From NCBI RefSeq assembly GCF_014270105.1, contig NZ_JACNMF010000001.1, positions 794,787-858,786 of the forward strand: 64,000 nucleotides of DNA, in the 5' to 3' direction. This document shows, one piece after another, positions 18,255 to 27,078 of this stretch (position 1 is the stretch's first letter; each line of letters opens with the position of its first letter). The notes below the pieces were generated by a model. It had not been told where the DNA came from and ran no database searches. It saw only the letters and a program-made list of their open reading frames with translations. This DNA comes from Hyunsoonleella aquatilis (GTDB lineage Bacteria; Bacteroidota; Bacteroidia; Flavobacteriales; Flavobacteriaceae). Made by a program: the position numbers and the translations under genes.

Positions 18255-21200
18255 ATGAGTCTAAAACGTAGTATTTCAATCCTCACTTTTTGTCTTTGTC
18301 TTCAAGTTTTTTCGCAACAATCTGCTGTATATACGAATGATTTGGTGGACTTTCAAAAAGCTTTGAGTCTCTATAACAATCAGCAATATTTGGCGGCACA
18401 ATCCCTTTTTGCCCAAATCAAAAAAACGGCAGAAAAGGAAAATTTAAAGTCAGACTGCACCTATTATATTGCCAATTGTGCTGTGCGGTTAAATCAACAA
18501 AATGCAGATCAATTGATTAACGATTTTGTTGATGAATACCCTACAAGTACCAAGCGCAACACGGCCTTTGTGGATGTTGGGGATTATTATTTTGCTAATG
18601 GCAAATTTGCTTATGCCAGAAAGTGGTACGATAAAGTAGATGAATATGCACTGTCCAAAAAAGAACGTGAAAAATTCTATTTCAACAACGGCTATACGGC
18701 TTTTGTTACCAAACAATATAAAGATGCAAAAAAATACTTGGCAAAGGTGGAAGACTCTTCTAAGTATGGTTCGCAGGCCAAATACTACATAGGTTTTATG
18801 GCTTACGAAGGCGATGATTACGATAGGGCTAACGAATATTTTGAACAGGTTGAAGACCAAGAGCGCTACAAGGAAAAATTGTCCTACTACCAAGCGGATT
18901 TAAATTTCAAGCTGGGAAAATTTGAAAAAGCCATTGAATTGGCAAAGGCACGATTGGATTCTAGCGATGATGAGGAAGTGTCTGAACTGTCGAAAATCAT
19001 TGGAGAGAGTTACTTCAATTTAGAACAATATGCCGAAGCCATCCCATACCTGCAGGCCTACAAAGGGAAAAAGGGGAAAAGAGACAGAACTGCAAAATGG
19101 AACAATACCGATTTTTACCAATTGGGTTATGCCCATTACAAGCAAGGTGATAATGAAAATGCCATTTCTGAGTTCAATAAAATCATCGGGGGCAATAATA
19201 GTATCGCACAAAACGCCTATTATCATTTAGGTGAAAGCTACATCAAACTGGATAAAAAACAGGAAGCTTTAAATGCTTTTAGAAATGCGTCCCAAATGGA
19301 TTTCGATTTAAAAATTCAAGAGGATGCTTGGTTGAATTATGCCAAGATTAGTTATGAAATTGGTAATCCTTATCAATCCGTACCGCAAGTGTTGGCAGGA
19401 TATTTGGATAAATACCCGAAAACACTTTACAAAGAAGAGGTTGAAACGCTTTTGATCGATTCGTATATCACCTCCAAAAATTATGAGGAAGCACTAAATC
19501 TTTTGGAAAAAAAGAAAAGTTTTGAAAACAAAATGGCCTATCAAAAGGTTGCATTTTATAGAGGATTGGAATTATTTGCCGAAAACCAATATTTGGCGGC
19601 TGAATCCCTTTTTGATAAGTCTTTAAGTGAACCGAGGGACGAAAAATTTACGGCGCGCGCTACGTATTGGAAAGCCGAGGCAGATTATAATTTAACGAAT
19701 TATGACGATGCGTTGGTAGGCTTTAAACAGTTTGTGCAACAAGCGGTCGGGATGAATCTGCCCGAGCAAGGCAACATTGATTACAATTTGGCGTATACCT
19801 ATTTCAAATTGAAGAATTACGACCAAGCTTCAAAGTATTTCAACCAATTTATATCTAAATCAAAGGACGATAAAGTTCGCCTGAACGACGCTTATTTGCG
19901 TTTGGGAGACGGTCATTTTGTGTCCAGTAAATATGGTCAAGCGATTGATGCTTACAATAATGCGATTCGATTGGATGAGGTAGAATCCGATTATGCATTC
20001 TTTCAAAAAGCAATTAGTACGGGCTATGCCGGAAACCCTTCAAAAAAGATAAAAGAACTAGAAACGTTTATTGCCGAATATCCAAAATCCAAACTTCGAG
20101 ATGATGCTTTGTACGAACTTGGAAACTCCTATGTAAAAGCTAATCAAACTGAAAAGGCCATGGCGAGATACGATAAGTTGAACTCTGAATACAGAATGAG
20201 TTCCTTTGTGCCAAAATCCCTATTGCGTCAAGGTTTGATACACTATAATGGCGGTAAAAATGAGATGGCTTTAAAAAAGTTCAAAAATGTGGCTAGCGAT
20301 TACCCCGGTACTCCGGAAGCTGTGCAAGCAGTTTCTACGGCAAGATTGATTTATATCGATTTGGGCAGAGTGGACGAATATGCCAATTGGGTAAAGCAGT
20401 TGGATTATGTTGAGGTGACCGATGCCGATTTGGATAATACTACTTACGAGGCTGCAGAAAAGAAATATTTGGATGGGGATACCGATGTGGCCATCAAGCA
20501 ATTTAATGGTTATTTGAATAATTTTCCCAATGGTATCCACAATTTGCAAGCCCATTTTTATTTGGGGCAACTTTACTACAGAAAGGATTTAATTGCCAAT
20601 GCAGCGCCTCATTATAAGTATGTAGTGGAGGCTTCGCAAAGCGAGTTTACAGAGGAAGCATTGTCGCGATTGTCTCAATACCATTTGGAAAATAAAAATT
20701 GGAATGAGGCGATACCGTTGTTAAGACGATTGGAGGCTGAGGCTAACTATCCTCAAAATGTGGTGTTTGCCCAATCCAATTTAATGAAGGCCAATTATCA
20801 GTTGGAGCAATATGATGACGCCGTAGCCTATGCCGAAAAGGTGTTGAAAAGCTCAAAAATTGATAATAAAATCAAAAGTGATGCACACATCATCATTGCC
20901 CGTTCGGCCATAAAAACGGGTGATGAAGCCAAAGCCAAATCAGCATATAAAAATGTACAAAAAGTGGCTACCGGTGAGACGGCGGCGGAAGCACTTTACT
21001 TTGACGCTTATTTTAAACATGAGGACGGAAAATTTAAAGCTTCCAATACAGCGGCACAGAAATTGGCAAAGGATTACTCGGGTTATAAATATTACGGCGC
21101 CAAAGGCTTAGTAGTAATGGCAAAAAACTTTTATGCTTTAGACGATGCCTATCAGGCAACTTACATTTTAGAAAGTGTGATAGAAAACTTCGGTCAATTT

Positions 21201-21290
21201 GATGATGTGGTGGACGAAGCTCGAACAGAATTAAATCGAATTAAAAAGGAAGAAGCCAAGACGAATTCATCAATCGTACCTCAGGATTAG
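18255..21290 (+). CDS. Large periplasmic tetratricopeptide-repeat protein
   Basis: The 1011-residue protein has a signal peptide (MSLKRSISILTFCLCLQVFSQ, cleavage near residue 21). The rest is a continuous array of TPR-like helical pairs, for example YYIGFMAYEGDDYDRANEYF, YYHLGESYIKLDKKQEALNAF, AYLRLGDGHFVSSKYGQAI and ALYELGNSYVKANQTEKAMARY. Some units resemble the YbgF/outer-membrane-lipoprotein TPR type. It is presumably a periplasmic scaffold. It is followed by a barrel gene and a TonB-C-like lipoprotein gene on the same strand, so a joint envelope role is likely, but no function is established. Confidence 0.88.
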   Translation: MSLKRSISILTFCLCLQVFSQQSAVYTNDLVDFQKALSLYNNQQYLAAQSLFAQIKKTAEKENLKSDCTYYIANCAVRLNQQNADQLINDFVDEYPTSTKRNTAFVDVGDYYFANGKFAYARKWYDKVDEYALSKKEREKFYFNNGYTAFVTKQYKDAKKYLAKVEDSSKYGSQAKYYIGFMAYEGDDYDRANEYFEQVEDQERYKEKLSYYQADLNFKLGKFEKAIELAKARLDSSDDEEVSELSKIIGESYFNLEQYAEAIPYLQAYKGKKGKRDRTAKWNNTDFYQLGYAHYKQGDNENAISEFNKIIGGNNSIAQNAYYHLGESYIKLDKKQEALNAFRNASQMDFDLKIQEDAWLNYAKISYEIGNPYQSVPQVLAGYLDKYPKTLYKEEVETLLIDSYITSKNYEEALNLLEKKKSFENKMAYQKVAFYRGLELFAENQYLAAESLFDKSLSEPRDEKFTARATYWKAEADYNLTNYDDALVGFKQFVQQAVGMNLPEQGNIDYNLAYTYFKLKNYDQASKYFNQFISKSKDDKVRLNDAYLRLGDGHFVSSKYGQAIDAYNNAIRLDEVESDYAFFQKAISTGYAGNPSKKIKELETFIAEYPKSKLRDDALYELGNSYVKANQTEKAMARYDKLNSEYRMSSFVPKSLLRQGLIHYNGGKNEMALKKFKNVASDYPGTPEAVQAVSTARLIYIDLGRVDEYANWVKQLDYVEVTDADLDNTTYEAAEKKYLDGDTDVAIKQFNGYLNNFPNGIHNLQAHFYLGQLYYRKDLIANAAPHYKYVVEASQSEFTEEALSRLSQYHLENKNWNEAIPLLRRLEAEANYPQNVVFAQSNLMKANYQLEQYDDAVAYAEKVLKSSKIDNKIKSDAHIIIARSAIKTGDEAKAKSAYKNVQKVATGETAAEALYFDAYFKHEDGKFKASNTAAQKLAKDYSGYKYYGAKGLVVMAKNFYALDDAYQATYILESVIENFGQFDDVVDEARTELNRIKKEEAKTNSSIVPQD

Positions 21291-21292
21291 TA

Positions 21293-21352
21293 ACAGTAAG
21301 CAGTCTCAGTATACAGCAATAAACTGATGTCACACTGAGCGCAGTCGAAGTG
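21293..21352. repeat. Two dispersed repeat fragments between the TPR and barrel genes
   Basis: GCAGTCTCAGTATACAG matches one arm of the hairpin repeat in the rpoB-rpoC gap (53794). It is followed by a CACTGAGCGCAGTCGAAGTG half-element also found near 58213 and, with its other arm, at 25421. The following stretch to 21434 repeats AATCGTAAAT-like motifs also seen near 42730 and 45195. Confidence 0.6.
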
Positions 21353-21434
21353 CAATAAAATTGTTTTAATAATAAAAAGAAAAAATAAATCAAAAATCGT
21401 AAATCAAAAAATCGTCAATCGTAAATAAAAAAAT

Positions 21435-23165
21435 ATGCGAAAGCAAATCAAACATATCCCAATTCTACTTTTAATATTTTGCAGTTGTATAGCCATGGCG
21501 CAACAGAAAGGTAAAGATACCCTCAATACTGGAGTCATTGATGTGGTAAAACCCTATACGCCCTCAATTTCGGATGCCTTTAAGGTAAAAGAGGTTCCTT
21601 CGACCGAAGATGACGAGGAGATCCAAAAAAAGGAGATACAATACAATATTTTCTCATTTCCTGTGGCTTCAACGTTTACCCCGGCAAAGGGAAAGGCGGC
21701 AACGGTTGAAAAGGCTAAGCCAGTAAAGCTGTTTGATAACTATGCCACATTGGGTGTGGGAACGTATACTACCATTTTGGGCGAAGTGTATCTCAACCAT
21801 GCCATCAACAGAACCGAAAGTGTGGGCGGTTATTTTAGTCATCATTCCTCTGGTGGCGGTATTGATGAGGTGCAGTTTGATGATCATTTTTCAAACTCCA
21901 AAATCAATATAAACTACGGGTCTCATCAGCGTGATTATTCTTGGAATGTTGAGGGTGGTTTTCAGTACCAAATTTATAATTGGTATGGTGTGCCAGCATC
22001 CCAAACGGCTCAGGCAATGGCGGATGCTTTGGATGTGGACCATGCTTTTTCTACCGCACATTTTGGCGGGGATATCTCCTTTGAGGATACTTATATTAAT
22101 TCGGGGGGCTTTGTTTTTAGGCGTTTTAGCGACAATCAAGGTTCGGGGGAAAATCGATTTGTGGCTAAAGCCAAAGTGGATGTGCCTATCAATGACGAGG
22201 AGATTTCTACCGAATTTGTATTCGATTATCTTGGCGGTGCTTTTGATAGAAGTTACAACATAAATAGCGAACTCAATTATGGGAATTTTATCATTGCATT
22301 ATCGCCGACGTATCAGTTAAGACAAGACGATTTAACAGTAAATCTTGGTGCGACGCTCACCTATTTAAACGATAATGAAGGCGGGAAGAATAAGTTTTTT
22401 ATCTACCCGAATGTTACGGCAACCTATAGACTTGTGGATGAAATTTTAATCGCCTTTGGAGGTGTTCAAGGCGGACTAATACAAAATTCCTATCATGGAT
22501 TTGCATCTGAAAACCCCTTTGTGTCTCCAACTTTAATGGTGACGCCTACCGATCAATTGTATAATGCATATGTGGGGCTAAAAGGAAAGCTATCCAGCAA
22601 TATGAGCTACAGCGTTAGCGGTATGTTTAAGGCAGATAGGGATAAAGCTTTGTTTCGAAATAATGACATTACTTTGATGACCGATCAGCACTATTCCTAT
22701 GGGAATTCCTTTGGAATTGTATATGATGACGTCAAAACCTATGGTGTGGCCGGGGAATTGAATGTGGACGTAAACCGAAATTTCACCTTGGGCATTAAGG
22801 CGGAATATTTTGGCTATAGTACCGATGATGAGGCTGAAGCTTGGAATCTACCGGATATAGTCGGTTCCTTGTTTTTGGATTACCAAATTGACGAACATTG
22901 GTTTGCCGGTGCCAATCTGATTTATACAGGCGAGCGCAAGGACCGTATGTTTGTAGTAGACCCTTTTGTGCCGACAACCCCGGTTACGGTAAACTTGGAT
23001 AGCTTTTTTGATGCCAACGCCCATTTGGGGTATCATATTAACGACCAGTTTTCGGTATTCGCCAAGGCCAACAATATTGCCAATAATGCCTATCAGCGTT
23101 GGCAAAATTTCCCAGTACAAAGTATTCAGTTTTTGGTTGGGGCTACTTATAAGTTTGATTTTTAA
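21435..23165 (+). CDS. Plug-less TonB-dependent-receptor-like outer membrane barrel
   Basis: The 576-residue protein has a signal peptide ending near MAQ (residue 23), then a conserved-looking segment GVIDVVKPYTPSISDAFKVK (about residues 32-51). Alternating amphipathic strands follow to the C-terminus, ending in FLVGATYKFDF with a terminal Phe, as in outer-membrane barrels. Strand motifs such as LGYHINDQFSVFAKANNIAN resemble the last strands of TonB-dependent receptors, but there is no room for a normal plug domain. It is transcribed with the TPR protein upstream and abuts the next gene directly. Confidence 0.8.
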   Translation: MRKQIKHIPILLLIFCSCIAMAQQKGKDTLNTGVIDVVKPYTPSISDAFKVKEVPSTEDDEEIQKKEIQYNIFSFPVASTFTPAKGKAATVEKAKPVKLFDNYATLGVGTYTTILGEVYLNHAINRTESVGGYFSHHSSGGGIDEVQFDDHFSNSKININYGSHQRDYSWNVEGGFQYQIYNWYGVPASQTAQAMADALDVDHAFSTAHFGGDISFEDTYINSGGFVFRRFSDNQGSGENRFVAKAKVDVPINDEEISTEFVFDYLGGAFDRSYNINSELNYGNFIIALSPTYQLRQDDLTVNLGATLTYLNDNEGGKNKFFIYPNVTATYRLVDEILIAFGGVQGGLIQNSYHGFASENPFVSPTLMVTPTDQLYNAYVGLKGKLSSNMSYSVSGMFKADRDKALFRNNDITLMTDQHYSYGNSFGIVYDDVKTYGVAGELNVDVNRNFTLGIKAEYFGYSTDDEAEAWNLPDIVGSLFLDYQIDEHWFAGANLIYTGERKDRMFVVDPFVPTTPVTVNLDSFFDANAHLGYHINDQFSVFAKANNIANNAYQRWQNFPVQSIQFLVGATYKFDF

Positions 23166-23909
23166 ATGAGATTTTTTGTCGTCACTTTTTTAGCATTCCT
23201 TTGTTTTAGTTGTTTTGCAAGAAAGGATAAAAACAAAATGGTTGCTTTCTCATGTGAGGAAGGTGTACGTGATGCTGTTTTAAATGCACATAAAGGAGAC
23301 TATCTTTTGATTTCTTACGGTTTGGTAGTAACTATTGGAAATAACCCAGATAACGAATTTTATGATTTTAAAAATCGCTATTTCAGGGAAAAATATGGAG
23401 TTCAATTTGAAAGTGGAGGTTGTGTAAGTACTCAATATGATGAATGCTTTAAGAATAAAACAAAAGAGCTACTTGCCATAAGGTATGGTGATAGTATCCT
23501 TGAAAAAGCTAAGCAGGAGGCTATCGATGGATTTATAAAGACAGAGATTTATAAAAAGGAATATAAGAAGAGGGTCGAATCGGATAGTATTTTTTCTACT
23601 TATCGGGTTCACGAATACCCTAAATTCAAAGGTGGTGTAAAAGCATTAGAAGATTATTTAGGAGCGAGCACCAACCCTTACCAATTTGAATGGGGCACAG
23701 AATATTTTATCACGTATTTTGTCATTGAAAAAGATGGTAAGGTATCAAATGTTCGAATAAAGCGTCCTGAAAAAGGTCAAATGATTACTCAAGAAGTAAG
23801 GGATAAGATTTTGTATTTATTTGATAAAATGCCTAATTGGAAACCTGCGGTTTATTTTAACCAAAATGTAAGAACGTCAGAATCTATAAGTGTTGTTTTT
23901 GAACCTTAA
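23166..23909 (+). CDS. Lipoprotein with a TonB C-terminal-like domain
   Basis: The ATG immediately follows the barrel stop codon, so the gene is co-transcribed. The 247-residue product has a lipoprotein signal (MRFFVVTFLAFLCFSC, Cys near residue 16). Its C-terminal 100 residues look like the TonB-C fold of Bacteroidota: YPKFKGGVKALEDYL, a YFVIEKDGKVSNVRIKRP strand pair, MPNWKPAVYFNQNVRTSESI and a final SVVFEP. Lipidation in place of a transmembrane anchor is unlike a true energy transducer. It may be a stand-alone TonB-C adaptor for the envelope complex. Confidence 0.72.
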   Translation: MRFFVVTFLAFLCFSCFARKDKNKMVAFSCEEGVRDAVLNAHKGDYLLISYGLVVTIGNNPDNEFYDFKNRYFREKYGVQFESGGCVSTQYDECFKNKTKELLAIRYGDSILEKAKQEAIDGFIKTEIYKKEYKKRVESDSIFSTYRVHEYPKFKGGVKALEDYLGASTNPYQFEWGTEYFITYFVIEKDGKVSNVRIKRPEKGQMITQEVRDKILYLFDKMPNWKPAVYFNQNVRTSESISVVFEP

Positions 23910-24074
23910 GCTACGCGCCAAGTAATCAAAATGTACCCTTCCAAAAACCGAGCTATGTGCCAAAATCTTTCCGGTATGGAATTTTAATTTTTAGGACGAA
24001 CTATTTTGGAGTAGGATTTTTAACTATTCAAAAAGCTTTACCTTATATTTGAATTAACATAAGTGAATCCGTAC

Positions 24075-24702
24075 ATGAAAAACTTTATATTCCTCCTATT
24101 TTTGGCTTTTGCAATTCATAGTGGCTGTGCACAAAGTAAGGATTGGATAAAAGCTAAAATCTATTTAAAGAATGGGGAAATCCTCGACGGGCATGCTAAA
24201 GTGTTTATTTCTTCATCGAATCAGGATGGTTTTTTTAATCCATCGGGAAAAGATCATTTGCGATATATTAATTTTGATCTAAAACAAAAAAAGAGCAAAA
24301 AAATTTCCCCTGAAGAAATCATTAAGGCCATTTTGGATGAAAGCTACAGAAGTAAAGGCAGAAGATTAACAAGAAAAACAACTTACATACCGGTAATTGT
24401 TCTAAAGAAAAAAAAAGGTAAAATTGGGTCTTGCGGAACTGATAATTGATGGACCAATTCAATTAGTTGAAAGGCCCGTTGTAAGTAGATCTACCAATGC
24501 TATTTATGGTGGGGAATTTGTTGTAAGGGCTAATGAAGCAGTATTTCTTTTATTTAACAATGGGTTTAAGCCGTTTAAAAAGAGAGCTTCAGAGTATTTC
24601 AAGGATTGCCCTAGTTTAGTTTCTAAAATTGAAAACAAAAGGTACACGAGAAAAGACGTAAAGGCGATTGTAAATTTTTATAACGACAATTGCGTCAAAT
24701 AA
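24075..24702 (+). pseudogene. Secreted hypothetical protein gene interrupted by a frameshift in a nine-A run
   Basis: The ATG at 24075 (or GTG at 24063) starts MKNFIFLLFLAFAIHSGCAQ, a signal peptide. The frame then reads through IVLKKKKGKIG and stops at 24449. A second frame continues without a start: LGLAELIIDGPIQLVERPVV to YFKDCPSLVSKIENKRYTRK, ending at 24702. Dropping one A from the run at 24408-24416 joins them into one product of roughly 209 residues, resembling Bacteroidota secreted proteins with a late CPSLVxKIE motif. It may be a true mutation, a slippage site or a sequencing error. The last 25 bases overlap the convergent methyltransferase. Confidence 0.7.
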
Positions 24703-25406
24703 TCAAAATGCGCGCCCTCTAAAACTAATTCACATTGTAAACTAACCGTTTCGCAAGCTAGTTTTAAAGTCTGAAAATCCAAATACAACCATTTCAGTGG
24801 AATTTCTTTTTCACCTTTATAGCTGATAAAATAATCGAGCTCGCCATAATAATTGGCATTGGCGTCTATCCAATCCCGATAGCTATCGGGACCACCGTCT
24901 TCATCCCGATAGCTATCGGGATCATACATATATTTGATATCTGAAGAATCAATTAGTATCTGTCCGTTTGGGTTCAATATTGATTTAAGATGTTTTAGGT
25001 ATTTGGAAACTTGTCGTAATTCCTGAAAAATACCAGTGCCGTTCATCAACAATAAAATGGTGTCAAACCTTTCGGTTTCTTCCAAAATATTCAAAACTTC
25101 AGTACGCAAAACACCTCTTTGTTTGGCTACTTCAATGGCTCCCTCTGAAATATCGATTGCTTTTGCTTCAAACCCTTTTTTCTGCAGATATAAACTATGG
25201 CTACCAGCACCACAACCAACATCCAAAACTTTGCCTTTGCACAATTCCAACGCTCTTTGTTCCAATTTAGGCATTTCGGAAAAGTCCCGAAACAAATAGG
25301 GAAGGGGCAATATATCTTCACCGGAAATACTGGTAGAGGTAATGATATCCTCTGAATAATTTCCGTTATGGTAATCCAATAATGCTTTTCCAAAAATATC
25401 TTTCAA
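24678..25406 (-). CDS. Class I SAM-dependent methyltransferase with palindromic inserts
   Basis: The 242-residue protein starting at TTG 25406 reads MKDIFGKALLDYHNGNYSED. The AdoMet motif I is VLDVGCGAGSHSLYL (near residue 60), with AIDISEGAIEVAKQRG and the motif IV region FDTILLLMNGTGIF. An in-frame ATG exists at 25451, but the added codons (MRCFDCAQHD) are encoded by a dispersed repeat, so the TTG is preferred. Near residue 175 the peptide DSYRD occurs twice (DSYRDEDGGPDSYRD), both encoded by an 18-bp palindromic element. The substrate is unknown. Confidence 0.85.
   Translation of the reverse strand: MKDIFGKALLDYHNGNYSEDIITSTSISGEDILPLPYLFRDFSEMPKLEQRALELCKGKVLDVGCGAGSHSLYLQKKGFEAKAIDISEGAIEVAKQRGVLRTEVLNILEETERFDTILLLMNGTGIFQELRQVSKYLKHLKSILNPNGQILIDSSDIKYMYDPDSYRDEDGGPDSYRDWIDANANYYGELDYFISYKGEKEIPLKWLYLDFQTLKLACETVSLQCELVLEGAHFDYLTQLSL
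24874..24921. repeat. Two in-frame copies of the 18-bp palindrome inside a coding region
   Basis: TCCCGATAGCTATCGGGA occurs perfectly at 24874-24891 and 24904-24921, 12 bp apart, inside the methyltransferase gene. On the coding strand each is read in the same frame, producing the repeated peptide DSYRD, so the insertion unit is a multiple of three. Confidence 0.9.
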
Positions 25407-25420
25407 AATTGCGTGTATAA

Positions 25421-25484
25421 TGTCATGTTGAGCGCAGTCGAAACATCTCAATTTTTAAGATTCTTCACTTCGTTCTGAATGACA
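25421..25484. repeat. Full dispersed hairpin element (TGTCAT...ATGACA)
   Basis: TGTCATGTTGAGCGCAGTCG and AGATTCTTCACTTCGTTCTG with ATGACA form imperfect inverted arms of about 27 bases. Half copies of the GAGCGCAGTCGAA arm occur near 21333 and 58213, and a diverged full copy at 43056-43131. It lies between divergent genes. Confidence 0.7.
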
Positions 25485-25505
25485 AAGTTTGTGTATTTTT
25501 AAGCC

Positions 25506-26000
25506 ATGCAAGATGTCATCAAAAACCTCCCAAAGCTCGCCAAAGATAAACATAACGAGAACAAAAAATTCTTTCAGAAATTAAAAAAGAAACCGCCAAA
25601 AGATTTGGATTACATGATGCAGGACCTGCATGAGCAAGAATTTAAACGGACCGATTGTCTAGAATGTGCCAATTGTTGCAAAACCACTGGGCCATTATTT
25701 ACGGGTAAGGATATTGAGCGCATTTCAAAATTTTTCAAACTAAAACCACAACAGTTTATAGAACTATACCTAAGAATGGATGAGGATAACGACTATGTTT
25801 TGCAGAGTGTGCCGTGTACATTTTTAGGTGCGGATAATTATTGCTCTATTTACGAAGTTCGTCCCAAGGCCTGCCGGGAATTTCCGCATACGGACAGAAA
25901 GAAGTTCCAGCAGATTTCAAACCTAACACTGAAAAACGTAGCCATTTGCCCAGCGGCTTTTAATATTGTTGAGGCTATGAAACAACGGATTAAAATTTAG
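25506..26000 (+). CDS. YkgJ-family cysteine cluster protein
   Basis: The 164-residue protein carries CLECANCCKTTGP (near residue 55), CTFLGADNYCSIYEVRPKAC (near residue 100) and CPAAF near residue 152. This is the CxxCxxCC-type metal- or Fe-S-binding pattern of the YkgJ/UPF0153 family. The N-terminus is basic and helical (KDKHNENKKFFQKLKKKPPK). The biochemical role of the family is unsettled. It is transcribed divergently from the methyltransferase across a dispersed repeat. Confidence 0.88.
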   Translation: MQDVIKNLPKLAKDKHNENKKFFQKLKKKPPKDLDYMMQDLHEQEFKRTDCLECANCCKTTGPLFTGKDIERISKFFKLKPQQFIELYLRMDEDNDYVLQSVPCTFLGADNYCSIYEVRPKACREFPHTDRKKFQQISNLTLKNVAICPAAFNIVEAMKQRIKI

Positions 26001-26066
26001 TTTACAATCTCAGTCTCAGTTATGGGTTTCTCGACTTCTGACGATTTTCCTCTGCGTCTTCGCGCC

Positions 26067-26086
26067 CCTGCCTACCGGCAGGCAGG
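26067..26086. repeat. GC-rich palindromic repeat
   Basis: CCTGCCTACCGGCAGGCAGG contains inverted TGCC/GGCA arms and stands out in an AT-rich gap (26001-26133) that also holds a CAGTCTCAG-type fragment near 26008. It looks like another small dispersed palindrome family. Confidence 0.55.
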
Positions 26087-26133
26087 TTTGCGAGAGATTA
26101 CACTTTTCTTTATCTTTAAAGGAAAATTTCACT

Positions 26134-26970
26134 TTGGAAAACCTACTAAACTACTTCGAAACCATCCCGTCCCTTCACCGTGGCCTGCTCATCGTTGGAG
26201 GCCTCATCTTTTTTTGGTTTTTGGAAGGGATTGTGCCATTGTACGGTAAGCCCTATAAAAAATGGAGGCATGCAGTACCCAATATATTTTTTACTATTAC
26301 CACCATACTGATAAACATTCCTTTAGCCTTTCTATTTGTGGCCTCATCAGAGTGGGTAATGGCAAACAATTTTGGGATTTTAAACTGGTTGCCCGAAACG
26401 CCCATGTGGCTATACGTTATAGTTGGTCTATTTCTAATGGATTTAATCGGAGCGTACCTACCCCATTTAATCGAGCATAAAGTAAAACCTCTATGGATGA
26501 TTCACCTGGTCCACCACACCGATCACAATGTAGATGCCACCACGGCCAATCGTCACCATCCCTTTGAAAGTGCAATTCGCTTTGTGTTTACCTTGGCCGG
26601 AATATTTATTGTTGGCACACCTATAGCCCTGATTCTTTTGTACCAGGCACTGTCTGTCAGCGTATCGCAATTCAGCCATTCCAACATTAAACTGCCAAAA
26701 CGCATAGATACCATGTTAAGTTACGTTGTTGTTTCCCCCGATATGCACAAGGTACATCACCACTATAGGCTACCCTATACGGATTCCAACTATGGCAATA
26801 TTTTTTCCGTTTGGGATCGCTTGTTCGGTACTTTTATGACCATGAATACCGACGATATAGTTTACGGCATTGATGTGTTCCCAGATGAAAAAAAGAATGG
26901 TAATATTGGCGAATTGTTGAAACAGCCTTTTCAGAAATATGAAAAGCCCACTATGGGGGCTGAGAAGTAA
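26134..26970 (+). CDS. Sterol desaturase / fatty acid hydroxylase family protein
   Basis: The 278-residue membrane protein starts at a TTG (MENLLNYFETIPSLHRGLLI). It has helices around residues 15-35, 50-70 and 85-110 and the di-iron histidine boxes of the family: HLIEH, HLVHHTDHN followed by NRHHP near residue 132, and HKVHHHY near residue 208. Enzymes of this family hydroxylate or desaturate lipids at a di-iron centre in the inner membrane. The substrate is unknown; sphingolipids, carotenoids or fatty acids are possible in Flavobacteriaceae. Confidence 0.88.
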   Translation: MENLLNYFETIPSLHRGLLIVGGLIFFWFLEGIVPLYGKPYKKWRHAVPNIFFTITTILINIPLAFLFVASSEWVMANNFGILNWLPETPMWLYVIVGLFLMDLIGAYLPHLIEHKVKPLWMIHLVHHTDHNVDATTANRHHPFESAIRFVFTLAGIFIVGTPIALILLYQALSVSVSQFSHSNIKLPKRIDTMLSYVVVSPDMHKVHHHYRLPYTDSNYGNIFSVWDRLFGTFMTMNTDDIVYGIDVFPDEKKNGNIGELLKQPFQKYEKPTMGAEK

Positions 26971-26986
26971 ATTCTGTTATTTTATT

Positions 26987-27070
26987 GGGGCGTTACCCAA
27001 AGGGTCGGGCTTTCGGCAGTCGCTCTCTCCTACGTCGAGGAGCTTCAACAAATGCCTCAATCCCTAACGC
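26987..27070. repeat. GGCGTTACCC...CCCTAACGC dispersed element, copy 1
   Basis: The element begins GGGGCGTTACCCAAAGGG then TCGGGCTTTC and ends CAATCCCTAACGC. The outer GCGTTA and TAACGC are inverted. A second, longer copy with the same ends lies at 41934-42099. Confidence 0.65.
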
Positions 27071-27078
27071 AAAGCCTA

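Noticed and set aside
18489..18893. Long antisense frame within the TPR gene
   Set aside because: Hydrophobic antisense shadow of repeated Lys/Glu/Tyr codons; no start context or family match.
26022..26249. 75-residue plus-strand frame
   Set aside because: It runs across a dispersed palindrome and into the hydroxylase gene in another frame, with a composition like non-coding repeat.
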